This document shows, piece by piece, positions 16,248 through 23,884 of a stretch of 64,000 bases of DNA. The notes beneath the pieces are model-generated. The model saw only the letters and a program-made list of their open reading frames with translations, ran no database searches and was not told the DNA's origin. Positions within the stretch are counted from its first letter, which is position 1; every line of letters begins with the position of its first letter. A program made the translations under genes and the position numbers. Origin of the DNA: JBAZWE01 sp041658605. Its GTDB lineage: Bacteria > Actinomycetota > Thermoleophilia > BMS3ABIN01. The stretch lies in contig JBAZZU010000006.1 in the NCBI GenBank assembly GCA_041658605.1, forward strand, positions 1-64,000. Direction: 5' to 3'.

Positions 16248-16508
16248 CTGGATTACAGTATCTTACAGCTTCCAGGAGAATTCGTTTACCGCGTCATGCA
16301 ATGGAATAAACGCGTACGCGCCGCCGCATGAACAAACGCCTGCGAAGATCTGTTCCCGGCAGGACAGACTCCCCTCTTGGCTCAGGGCGTCATCTGCCTG
16401 TATACGGGATGAGACCCGCCTTATACGCGGTATCGTTTATCGAACATCATCGCCAGAGCAAAAGCCTGTGATTCCGATCCACCTGCTTCGTGGAATCAGT
16501 TTCGTCTG

Positions 16509-18050
16509 CTACTTCGCGTACTCGGTAGCGCGGCTTTCACGGATGACCGTGACTTTTATCTGGCCCGGATAATCAAGCTGCTTCTCGATCTCCTTGGCGA
16601 TCTCGCGGGAAAGCAGCGAGGCGTCGTCGTCGTTGATCTCGGTCGGCTTGACCATCACCCGGATCTCGCGTCCGGCCTGCATCACGTAGCACTTCTCAAC
16701 GCCCTTCTTGCTGACGGCGATGCTCTCCAGTGACTCCAGCCTCTTGATATAGCTCTCAAGACTGTCCCGCCTGGCGCCTGGACGGGCGGCGCTGACCGCG
16801 TCAGCAGCCTGCACCAGCACGGCTTCCACAGTCTGTGGCTCGATGTCGGAGTGATGGGCTTCGATGGCATGCGTGATCGCCGGCGCTTCCTTGTTCTTCT
16901 TGGCCAGACTGGCGCCGATAGCGGCGTGCGTTCCCTCGATCGTATGATCGACCGCTTTACCGATATCGTGCAGCAGGCCCGCGCGGCGCACCATCTTGAC
17001 GTTCGCGCCGAGCTCGGCGGCCATTATACCGGCGAGGTGGCTTACTTCCAGAGAATGGGCCAGAACGTTCTGGCCGTAACTCGTCCTGTATTTGAGCCTG
17101 CCCAGCAGCTTAACCAGGTTCTCGGGCAACCCGTGGATATTAGTGTCCAGTGTCGCCTGCTCGCCTGCTTCCAGAATGGTTTTTTCAACCTCGGCCTGAG
17201 CCTGTTTGTAAGTGTCTTCGATGCGTGCCGGATGAATCCGGCCGTCCGAAAGGAGCTTGGTGAGTGTAAGCCTGGCGATCTCGCGCTTGACGCCGTCAAA
17301 ACCGCTGAGAACCACGGCCTCGGGTGTGTCATCAATGATGACGTCGATGCCGCTGATGTTCTCCAGGGCCCTGATATTACGGCCCTCGCGGCCGATGATG
17401 CGGCCTTTCATCTCATCCGACGGCAGTGGCACGACCGAGACGGTTGTTTCCGCCGCGTGATTGGCCGCGGTACGCTGGATGCTGAGAGAGAGGATATTGC
17501 GCGCCCTGCGATCGGACTCACGCCTGGATTCCTCTTCGATGCTGCGGATCATTTTGGCCATGTCGTGCCTGGCCTCTTCTTCGACCTGCTTGAGCAGCAG
17601 TTCCTTAGCCTGGGCGCTGGTAAGTTCTGATACACGCTCGAGCTGGCGGCGCTGCTCCTCGAGTGACTGACTGAGCTCTTCTGCCATCTTCTTGCTGTTT
17701 ACCTCACGGTCCTGAAGCGACTGTTCCCGGCGCTGGATGTCCTTGTCACGCTCGGAAAGGTTCTTTTCCTTGTCATCCAGGCGCTGCTCGCCCTTGAGGA
17801 CTTCAGCACGCCTGATCTTCAGCTCGTCCTCCGCTACCTCTCGAAGCTTCTGCACTTCTTCGCGCGCGTCGACCTGCGCAGTGCGGCGCAGGGTCTCGAT
17901 ATCCTTGACGGCATCTGCACGCAACTTCGCTGCTTCAGTCTCTGCTGAACTGATCTGCGCTTCCGCGATCTTCTTGCGGGCATAAAAACCTATAACAAAA
18001 AATACGACCGCTGACACGACTGCCGCCAGAACGGCGAACAATATATTCAT
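16509..18050 (-). CDS. rny: Ribonuclease Y
   Basis: Membrane-anchored endoribonuclease that starts mRNA decay in many Gram-positive bacteria. An N-terminal membrane segment (MNILFAVLAAVVSAVVFFVI) is followed by a long charged coiled coil to about residue 190, a KH domain (GRIIGREGRNIRALE), and an HD domain with the metal motif RAGLLHDIGKAVDH. ATG at 18050 is chosen since GGAG lies 5 nt ahead and the product then begins at the membrane helix (513 residues, normal); the frame is open to 18128. A promoter, structured leader and terminator-like hairpin lie upstream (18131-18391), suggesting control by attenuation or an independent small RNA. Confidence 0.95.
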   Translation of the reverse strand: MNILFAVLAAVVSAVVFFVIGFYARKKIAEAQISSAETEAAKLRADAVKDIETLRRTAQVDAREEVQKLREVAEDELKIRRAEVLKGEQRLDDKEKNLSERDKDIQRREQSLQDREVNSKKMAEELSQSLEEQRRQLERVSELTSAQAKELLLKQVEEEARHDMAKMIRSIEEESRRESDRRARNILSLSIQRTAANHAAETTVSVVPLPSDEMKGRIIGREGRNIRALENISGIDVIIDDTPEAVVLSGFDGVKREIARLTLTKLLSDGRIHPARIEDTYKQAQAEVEKTILEAGEQATLDTNIHGLPENLVKLLGRLKYRTSYGQNVLAHSLEVSHLAGIMAAELGANVKMVRRAGLLHDIGKAVDHTIEGTHAAIGASLAKKNKEAPAITHAIEAHHSDIEPQTVEAVLVQAADAVSAARPGARRDSLESYIKRLESLESIAVSKKGVEKCYVMQAGREIRVMVKPTEINDDDASLLSREIAKEIEKQLDYPGQIKVTVIRESRATEYAK

Positions 18051-18130
18051 ACCTGCTCCAATCTCCATAAGCGGTTCCATGGCCGGGAAACCAGCCAGAT
18101 AACCGCAATCCGTTAACTTTCTCTGCACTT

Positions 18131-18161
18131 AAAAACGCAAAAAGCCGAGCATCCGCTCGGC
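18131..18161 (-). terminator. Terminator hairpin just upstream of rny
   Basis: A 7-bp GC stem (18144-18150 with 18155-18161, loop of 4) is followed on the minus strand by TTTTTGCGTTTTT. It lies about 90 nt before the rny start, after any recA read-through has already met the stronger terminator at 18444-18471. So it must end a transcript begun between the two, or act as an attenuator of rny. Confidence 0.7.
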
Positions 18162-18355
18162 ACATTGGCATTCCTGCAAGGCGCGTTCCGTATCACTGAT
18201 TTTTCCAGCGACCTGACGCCGGGAAATTATTATTAGTGAATCCCTGTTTCTGTTTCACTAAGCCCGATGGCTGTTACTTTTATTGCCAATGCCTTGAAGA
18301 ACAATTAAATCGAAATGACTATCGATCTATCGATGTGTGAGCAGATAATTAGAAC
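18140..18355 (-). ncRNA. Candidate structured RNA or regulated leader upstream of rny
   Basis: About 215 nt between a good minus-strand promoter (18362-18391) and a terminator (18131-18161). Internal structure is visible: an 8-bp perfect hairpin stem (18233-18240 with 18254-18261), and an 8-bp long-range pairing (18163-18170 with 18284-18291) that encloses it and ends 1 nt before the terminator stem. No ORF with a ribosome-binding site is present. It may be a free-standing small RNA or a cis-regulatory leader of rny. I do not recognise it as 6S, tmRNA, RNase P RNA or SRP RNA. Confidence 0.5.
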
Positions 18356-18361
18356 GCTCTA

Positions 18362-18391
18362 ATTCTAGCTGCCGGAAGACGGAGATGTCAA
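18362..18391 (-). promoter_or_regulatory. Sigma-70-type promoter upstream of rny
   Basis: A perfect TTGACA (18386-18391) and TAGAAT (18362-18367) on the minus strand, 18 bp apart. Predicted start is near 18355. The promoter lies after the recA terminator, so it starts a new unit reading towards rny. Confidence 0.65.
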
Positions 18392-18443
18392 TGAAAACAG
18401 CGGCCTGCAGGAGGTATGCCCGCCAATCACCGCACAATAGACA

Positions 18444-18471
18444 AAAGAGGCGCACCCGGGTGCGCCTCTTT
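18444..18471 (-). terminator. Terminator of the recA operon
   Basis: A perfect 28-bp palindrome, AAAGAGGCGCACCC and its complement back to back, about 50 bp past the recA stop. On the minus strand it ends in CTCTTTTGTC, so the stem is very strong and the T-run short but usable. Confidence 0.8.
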
Positions 18472-18519
18472 ATCGGTAATCCTGCACTTATTCAGCGGCA
18501 CATCATCTGCCGATTCCAG

Positions 18520-19569
18520 TTAAACCTGTACTTTTGCAGCTTTTTCTTCGCTTTCCTCGGCCATCTCTTCGATAGTCTGCGTAATCGTAACACCAGCCGC
18601 ATGAAGGATCTCAGCCAGTATTGTCTTCGCAAGCTCAGGGTTTTCCTTAAGGAAGGCCTTGGAGTTATTGCGGCCCTGCCCCAGTCGCTCATCGCCATAG
18701 GAGAAATAAGCCCCGCTTTTGTCGACAATTCCATGAGCGACGCCCATATCGAGGATATTCCCTTCCTGGGAGATGCCCTCGCCATACATGATGTCGAACT
18801 CAGCCTGGCGGAACGGCGGCGCCATCTTGTTCTTGACTACTTTTGCGCGTACCCGGTTGCCGATGGCCTGGGTGCCTTCCTTGAGCGTTTCTATGCGACG
18901 CAGATCCAGCCGCACCGAGGCGTAGAACTTGAGCGCCTTGCCGCCGGGAGTGACCTCGGGATTACCGAACATGACGCCTATCTTCTCGCGCAGCTGGTTC
19001 GTGAATATGGCGACCGTGCCGGTTTTATTGAGGGTGCCTGCGAGTTTCCGCAGAGCCTGTGACATCAGACGCGCCTGAAGGCCCATGTGGGAGTCGCCCA
19101 TCTCACCCTCAATCTCAGCTTTAGGTGTGAGGGCGGCCACCGAGTCGATGGCGACGATATCGAGAGCACCGCTCCGGATAAGCATCTCCGCGATCTCAAG
19201 AGCCTGTTCGCCGTAATCCGGCTGGGATACCAGCAGATCGTCGACATTGACCCCGATCCTGCGTGCATAGGCTGGATCCATGGCGTGTTCAGCGTCGATG
19301 AACGCGCAGATGCCGCCGCGTTTCTGTGCCTGGGCGATCATGTGATAAACCATGGTTGTCTTTCCGGAGGCCTCCGGACCGAATATTTCGATAACCCGGC
19401 CCCGCGGTACACCTCCTACCCCCAGAGCGATATCAAGTGCCAGCGAACCGGTGGGAATAACTCCTACCTGAACCCCGGCGCAATCATCACCCATCCTCAT
19501 TATGGACCCCTTGCCGAACTGACGTTCGATCTGGCTCACTGCTGCTTCCAAAGCCTTGTCTTTCTCCAC
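18520..19569 (-). CDS. recA: Recombinase RecA
   Basis: DNA strand-exchange protein and coprotease for the SOS response. Walker A is FGPEASGKTT, Walker B is IVAIDSVAAL, and loops L1 and L2 are seen as EGEMGDSHMGLQARLMSQ and FTNQLREKIGVMFGNPE. The C-terminus is acidic. GTG at 19569 with GGAGG 5 nt upstream is the preferred start (349 residues); the TTG at 19581 lies inside that ribosome-binding region. The gene begins 12 nt after the thpR stop, with no room for its own promoter, so it seems to be read with the toxin-antitoxin and thpR genes. The usual recX neighbour is missing downstream. Confidence 0.97.
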   Translation of the reverse strand: MEKDKALEAAVSQIERQFGKGSIMRMGDDCAGVQVGVIPTGSLALDIALGVGGVPRGRVIEIFGPEASGKTTMVYHMIAQAQKRGGICAFIDAEHAMDPAYARRIGVNVDDLLVSQPDYGEQALEIAEMLIRSGALDIVAIDSVAALTPKAEIEGEMGDSHMGLQARLMSQALRKLAGTLNKTGTVAIFTNQLREKIGVMFGNPEVTPGGKALKFYASVRLDLRRIETLKEGTQAIGNRVRAKVVKNKMAPPFRQAEFDIMYGEGISQEGNILDMGVAHGIVDKSGAYFSYGDERLGQGRNNSKAFLKENPELAKTILAEILHAAGVTITQTIEEMAEESEEKAAKVQV

Positions 19570-19581
19570 TTCTTCCTCCAA

Positions 19582-20232
19582 TCAGTTCAGTTGGACCGAT
19601 CTCAGGGCCACGTGTTCGGCCCCGTTTGCTTTCAGAATGCTATTATACAGGGTGATCCGGACGGCTGTAAATTTTACCGGCGCGGGATGGATCTCAGACA
19701 GCTCCAGATGCGTTCTGCCCCGGGCCCGGGCAATGGTGACGTGAGGAAAAAAGGGTCTCTTTTCCCTCCTGTAATGCGCTTTTTCCTCCAACCCTGCCAC
19801 CAGCTCGTCATGGATTGCCTTGATGCGGCCTGCCGGCTCATCGATCTCCGCTGCAATCACTCGCGGACCCCTGCCACGCGGCAGCCCAATGATATCAGCG
19901 GCAGTCGCTTCAATAACGCTCCGATCGCTGATAGCCTCAAGGAGATCAAGGGATATATCCCGTTCCCTCTCCCCCATCTGGCCAAGGAATATGAGGGTAA
20001 CGTGAAGCTGCTCCGCAGGCGTTAGCCTCAGAATCCTTTCTGTTGACAGGAATTCCTGCTGCCAGGAGACAAGCTCTTTGACAGCATTTTCCGGTATGTC
20101 AACCGCAAAAAACAGGCGGAATGAAGGCTCCCGCTGGCCTCCACGGCCTTCAGAACGATGGCTCCGGCCCTCAGCGTAGCGTTCGCCGCGCCCCTGCCTT
20201 CTGGAAGCTCTGGCTGGATAATCCCTAGTCAT
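19582..20232 (-). CDS. thpR: RNA 2',3'-cyclic phosphodiesterase (2H family)
   Basis: 2H phosphoesterase with both H-x-T-x motifs: LHVTLIF and HVTIARA. The core starts FRLFFAVDIPENAV, the usual N-terminus of ThpR/LigT proteins. Ahead of it lies an unusual Arg/Gly-rich extension of about 36 residues, with no other start codon between. The enzyme opens 2',3'-cyclic phosphates to 2'-phosphates and can ligate tRNA halves in vitro; its cellular role is unsettled. The ATG overlaps the toxin stop codon by 8 nt and the stop is 12 nt before recA, so it is the middle of a four-gene unit. Some recA-linked thpR genes occur in Gram-positive lineages. Confidence 0.9.
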   Translation of the reverse strand: MTRDYPARASRRQGRGERYAEGRSHRSEGRGGQREPSFRLFFAVDIPENAVKELVSWQQEFLSTERILRLTPAEQLHVTLIFLGQMGERERDISLDLLEAISDRSVIEATAADIIGLPRGRGPRVIAAEIDEPAGRIKAIHDELVAGLEEKAHYRREKRPFFPHVTIARARGRTHLELSEIHPAPVKFTAVRITLYNSILKANGAEHVALRSVQLN

Positions 20233-20641
20233 ACCTCGGCAATCCGATACTTACGCGCAGCGCCTCGTCCACCTGTTTCATCGCTTCAGGCGGCATTTTT
20301 GCGATCTTTTCTCCGAGCTGTTTTCTGTCCAGAGTCAGGATCCGGTTCAACCGCACGACTCCTTTTTTTTGAAGAAGCCTGTCCGGCACGGAGACATTGA
20401 CCGGATAGGGACGCGTACTGAGACTTGAAGTAATACAGGCTACGATTAACGTTGAAGAAAACTCATTACCTGTATTATTCTGTATTATCAAAACCGGCCG
20501 GATGCATTTCCTGGCGTCTCCGGCTGATTCATTCAATCTTGCCGAATAGATATCCCCCCTTCTGATACTGCCGGGATATTGCGTGCCGCCCACAGTTCCT
20601 GACGATTTCTTATTATTGTCCACAGGCCCTGTTTCTACCAT
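20225..20641 (-). CDS. MazF/PemK-family toxin
   Basis: A 138-residue endoribonuclease-type toxin. The MazF fold is seen from IRRGDIYSARLN, through the RPVLIIQNNTGNEFSSTLIVACITS segment to VRLNRILTLDRKQLG near the end. MazF toxins cut mRNA at short motifs. The first 25 residues are longer than usual, but the ATG overlaps the antitoxin stop by 7 nt, the normal coupling. The arginine and threonine/serine residues expected for catalysis (RP-V and the S/T-T region) are present, so it is likely active. It is followed by thpR and recA. Confidence 0.88.
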   Translation of the reverse strand: MVETGPVDNNKKSSGTVGGTQYPGSIRRGDIYSARLNESAGDARKCIRPVLIIQNNTGNEFSSTLIVACITSSLSTRPYPVNVSVPDRLLQKKGVVRLNRILTLDRKQLGEKIAKMPPEAMKQVDEALRVSIGLPRYD

Positions 20642-20865
20642 TCCGGCCAGCGATCACAGGAATCCTCAGGCGCCCGGGATGATTCCTCCGCCATTTCAAT
20701 GTAACCCTCGGCCAACAGGCGCTCCTCTTCACTGGCAAAATATGAGGATACCGCCTCACAGACGAGGTCGCTTCGCGTTCGCCCGGCCTTCCGTGCTTTT
20801 ATATCAAGCTCAGCAAGCAGGTTCTCTGGAATCGTTATGGATGTTCTGGCTTTGCGTCTCGGCAT
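20635..20865 (-). CDS. Ribbon-helix-helix antitoxin (MazE-like partner)
   Basis: A 76-residue protein with an N-terminal ribbon-helix-helix DNA-binding region (RTSITIPENLLAELDIKARKAGRTRSDLVCEAV) and an acidic, Trp-rich C-terminal tail suited to bind the toxin. It overlaps the MazF-family gene by 7 nt. Such antitoxins repress their own promoter; a 12-bp palindrome over the -10 element at 20897-20908 and a second inverted repeat nearby are good operator candidates. Confidence 0.85.
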   Translation of the reverse strand: MPRRKARTSITIPENLLAELDIKARKAGRTRSDLVCEAVSSYFASEEERLLAEGYIEMAEESSRAPEDSCDRWPEW

Positions 20866-20896
20866 AATGTGTCATACTTTCTGTATTATTATTCGT

Positions 20897-20925
20897 ATGA
20901 TATATCATGACCATCCGGCTGTCAA
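20897..20925 (-). promoter_or_regulatory. Promoter and palindromic operator of the toxin-antitoxin/thpR/recA unit
   Basis: A perfect TTGACA (20920-20925) and TATCAT (20897-20902) on the minus strand with 17-bp spacing, about 30 nt before the antitoxin ATG. The palindrome ATGATATATCAT (20897-20908) covers the -10 element. A TCATAC at 20873-20878 pairs with GTATGA at 20895-20900. I found no GAAC-N4-GTTC-type SOS box here. Confidence 0.65.
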
Positions 20926-20982
20926 GCATAAATCTTCGCCGGCATCTGGCTTCATGATTTTCCATTGCCGGCCACATTAAAC

Positions 20983-21015
20983 AAAAAAACAGGGCGGCTG
21001 CTGCGGCCACCCTGT
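20983..21015 (-). terminator. Terminator of the histidine kinase gene
   Basis: A 10-bp stem with one G-T pair (20989-20998 with 21006-21015), followed on the minus strand by seven T residues, 28 bp after the kinase stop codon. Confidence 0.85.
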
Positions 21016-21042
21016 TCATATATCGTTACTCTGAATGCGGAT

Positions 21043-22833
21043 CTAATTCTTAGCTTCTAGCAGCTCCCTCAGCGTCAGCAGCAGGTTTGGCAGCACATAC
21101 GGTTTCTGCATGAACCGGTAGCCTTTCTCCTGCACAAACCTCCAGTCGGCGATCACATCCGTATATCCGCTGACAAGCAATACGGGCAGGCCAGGCTTGT
21201 ATGAATGCAGATGCTCGACCAGCTTCACACCATTTTCACCAGGAAGCGCCACGTCACTGAAAATGAGCTCGAATTCGCCCTTCTCCCTCGCAAAGACATC
21301 AAAAGCTGCACTTGCGTCGCCTGCGCCCACTACAACATATCCGTTCTTCTCAAGCAATTTCTCGGTCAGCTTTCTGACAGCCTCATCGTCCTCGACAAGT
21401 AATATCTTCTCTCCATGGCCCCTGAGGTCATCAGTATTGATATCCGCTGTTTCCGGCAATACCTTTTCCCTGGTGACCGGAAAGAACAGCTGGAAGGTAG
21501 ATCCCTCTCCAGGCGAGCTGGTTACATCCACCCAGCCATCGTGCTGCACGACGACACCATAAGTAACCGACAGACCCAGACCAACGCTATGACCGAATTT
21601 ACCGGATGTGGTGAAAAACGGTTCGAATATCCTCTCCCTGGTCTTCTCATCCATGCCTGTGCCGGTATCTGTTACTGAAAGACAGCAGAACTCACCCGGG
21701 TAAGAACCCGGGTGTGAATTTGCGTAATCGTGATCTATTTTCATATTCTCAGTCTTCACCAGTAAATTACCGCCATCCGGCATCGCCGTTTTTGCGTTTT
21801 TTACCAGATTCATTATGGATTGCTCGATGTTCAGGCCATTGCCGTTGACTATCGACATGCCATCGACGAACTCAGTGGAGACCGTGACACCCTCTCCGGC
21901 GATCTGGTCGATCCTGCCTATAAGGTTCCCTACCAGATTATTGATATCCAGCGGCATCATGTCCGCCGGATGGTACTGGCTGAACATGAGTAACTGGCCC
22001 GTCAGATCTGTAGCCTGATTGACGGCGATTCGTATTTCGTCAAGATAATCCTGCAGCACGCTTCCGGCGGGAGCCTCTGCCATGGCCATTTCCTGGTAAC
22101 CCCTGATCGTCGTCAGGTTATTATTGAAATCATGCGCGATGCCGCCGGCCATGTTGCCGACGCTTTCCATCCTCTGTGTCTGAAGCAGCTGCGTTTCCAT
22201 CTCCTTCTGCCTGGTGATGTCCCGCATCATGCCCCAGTAAGAGATGATGACCCCATCGTTATCACGAACCACTCTAGCGGAAACAGACATGATCACTTTC
22301 TCGCCGGATTTTTTGCGCATGAAGATTTCGCAGTCCTTCAGATAACCTTGCGATTCTATCTGCTTCCTGTATTTTTCACGATCAACCGGTGAGTAATAAA
22401 GTTCCTGCGCGAGGTCGATATTTTTCAGCTCGTCCACCGAGGAATATCCGAGTATTTCCGCTCCGGCAGGATTGATGTCAAGAAACCTGCCTGACGGGGA
22501 TGAGATAAATACTATGTCCTTGGAGGATTCGAAAAGCCTGCGATATTTGTCTTCACTCTTCTGTATCGAAAGCTTTGATTTCTTGTATTTCGCCAATGAT
22601 CGCTCTAAACGGCTAGCATAAACAGCCAGGCCTCCGAGCAGGAGCAGAGTCATCAAGCCCGTAAAAAATCCGACAATCAGGTGCTCTTCATCGAAGTACT
22701 CGATTTCCGGATGCATTATCTTGTCGACGAGCGCCCCGACATTGGTCATAAAGAATACAACAACCAGAAATATGAACAGCCGCGGAAGAATTTTGCCTGC
22801 GCTTGTGGCAGATTCAATCCTTGAAGTTTCCAT
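21043..22833 (-). CDS. Membrane hybrid sensor histidine kinase
   Basis: A 596-residue kinase. Two membrane helices (residues about 16-37 and 52-72) flank a short outside loop. A PAS domain follows (about 88-210), then a HisKA-type H box with H234 in GGIAHDFNNNLT. An ATPase domain has an N box (IMNLVKNAKTAMPDG) and G boxes (DTGTGMDE, GHSVGLGLSVTYG). The C-terminal receiver starts KILLVEDDEAV, with the phosphoacceptor Asp in IFSDVALPG. The AHDFNN type is common in orphan hybrid kinases. No response regulator is adjacent, so the output is unknown. The gene stands alone and ends in a strong terminator. Confidence 0.92.
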   Translation of the reverse strand: METSRIESATSAGKILPRLFIFLVVVFFMTNVGALVDKIMHPEIEYFDEEHLIVGFFTGLMTLLLLGGLAVYASRLERSLAKYKKSKLSIQKSEDKYRRLFESSKDIVFISSPSGRFLDINPAGAEILGYSSVDELKNIDLAQELYYSPVDREKYRKQIESQGYLKDCEIFMRKKSGEKVIMSVSARVVRDNDGVIISYWGMMRDITRQKEMETQLLQTQRMESVGNMAGGIAHDFNNNLTTIRGYQEMAMAEAPAGSVLQDYLDEIRIAVNQATDLTGQLLMFSQYHPADMMPLDINNLVGNLIGRIDQIAGEGVTVSTEFVDGMSIVNGNGLNIEQSIMNLVKNAKTAMPDGGNLLVKTENMKIDHDYANSHPGSYPGEFCCLSVTDTGTGMDEKTRERIFEPFFTTSGKFGHSVGLGLSVTYGVVVQHDGWVDVTSSPGEGSTFQLFFPVTREKVLPETADINTDDLRGHGEKILLVEDDEAVRKLTEKLLEKNGYVVVGAGDASAAFDVFAREKGEFELIFSDVALPGENGVKLVEHLHSYKPGLPVLLVSGYTDVIADWRFVQEKGYRFMQKPYVLPNLLLTLRELLEAKN

Positions 22834-22964
22834 CGTGGTCCTTTCGCCCTGTATTAATCACCCGGAAAGTATTTGATGGAGGAAGTGCGCCCCCTTTACG
22901 TTCCTTTCGGCCATATGCCGTTTTCCCCTGAGTGTATGGGCGTTTACAGACAGAAGCTGAAAGA

Positions 22965-23585
22965 TCATGTCATCAGCCTGGCTGTTATCTCGGCTACATG
23001 CCTTCCCTGGAATCTCGCGCCCTCCAGCTCGTTTTCGCTCGGCAGACGTTCCCCGGTTCCGCCGGCGATAGTTGAGGCTCCGTATGGCGAACAACCAGTT
23101 ATCTCATCAATACGCTTCTGCCCCGTGAAGGTGTATGGCAGACCGACGATTATCATCCCGTGATGCAGTAATGTCGTGTGGAAGTTCAGGATGGTCGATT
23201 CCTGTCCTCCATGCTGGGTCGCGGTGCTTGTGAAAACGCTGCCCACCTTGTCGACCAGGCCGCTTTCACTCCAGATATGCCCCGTGGCGTCGAGGAACTG
23301 GCGCATCTGCCCGCACATGTTCCCAAAACGGGTCGGTGTCCCGAATATGATGGCGTCAGCCTTCGTGAGTTCATCGATATCGCTGATCGTGCATACGGGG
23401 GTATCGGAGATCGCCTTCTGTGCTTCGAGAGCGCCCATTTTTTCCAGCACTTCCCGGGGAAGTGTTTCCGGCACACGGCGCATTTCCACGTCGGCGCCTT
23501 CGACCTCTCCTGCTCCCTCGGCTACTGCCTGGGCCATCAGGTGAACGTGGCCATATAACGAGTAATAAACGATGGATATCTTCAT
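22965..23585 (-). CDS. wrbA: NAD(P)H:quinone oxidoreductase, WrbA type
   Basis: Flavodoxin-like FMN enzyme that reduces quinones by two electrons. FMN-loop text is clear: VYYSLYGHVHLMA, FGTPTRFGNMCGQMRQFLDATG and FTSTATQHGGQESTI. The closing GCSPYGASTIAGGTGERLPSENE is specific to WrbA. Length 206 is normal. It is monocistronic by spacing, with 130-300 bp on either side. It fits protection against redox-active quinones in an organism that uses menaquinone. Confidence 0.94.
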   Translation of the reverse strand: MKISIVYYSLYGHVHLMAQAVAEGAGEVEGADVEMRRVPETLPREVLEKMGALEAQKAISDTPVCTISDIDELTKADAIIFGTPTRFGNMCGQMRQFLDATGHIWSESGLVDKVGSVFTSTATQHGGQESTILNFHTTLLHHGMIIVGLPYTFTGQKRIDEITGCSPYGASTIAGGTGERLPSENELEGARFQGRHVAEITARLMT

Positions 23586-23816
23586 GTCCTCACCCTTCCA
23601 TTCACATAAGTAATCTCTTTATTTGTAAGTACCTCAAGGCGGGTGAATGGAAACATTTCCAGAGTTATCCCGAGACGGTATCGCGTGTATAAATATCTAA
23701 CGACGGGTTTCAGTTAAGGAGTCAGTCCGGTAATACGTGGCGGGTCGATACTTTCCGTTCCGGTCAGGACATGAGCGCCGCGGCCGACGCTGAAATGTTT
23801 GCGGTGCGGGAAAAAG

Positions 23817-23844
23817 AAACCGCCCCATGCACATGGGGCGGTTT
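23817..23844 (-). terminator. Terminator of the L,D-transpeptidase gene
   Basis: A perfect 13-bp inverted repeat with a 2-nt centre; on the minus strand it ends in GGTTTCTTTTTCC. It is symmetrical enough to act from both sides. It lies about 40 bp past the stop codon. Confidence 0.8.
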
Positions 23845-23884
23845 TAAGAAGTCAGCTCAGCGCCCTGGGCGCCATTCCTGCCCG

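Noticed and set aside
18385..19062. 225-residue plus-strand ORF across the recA 3' end
   Set aside because: Mostly the antisense of recA plus its terminator palindrome; no family features.
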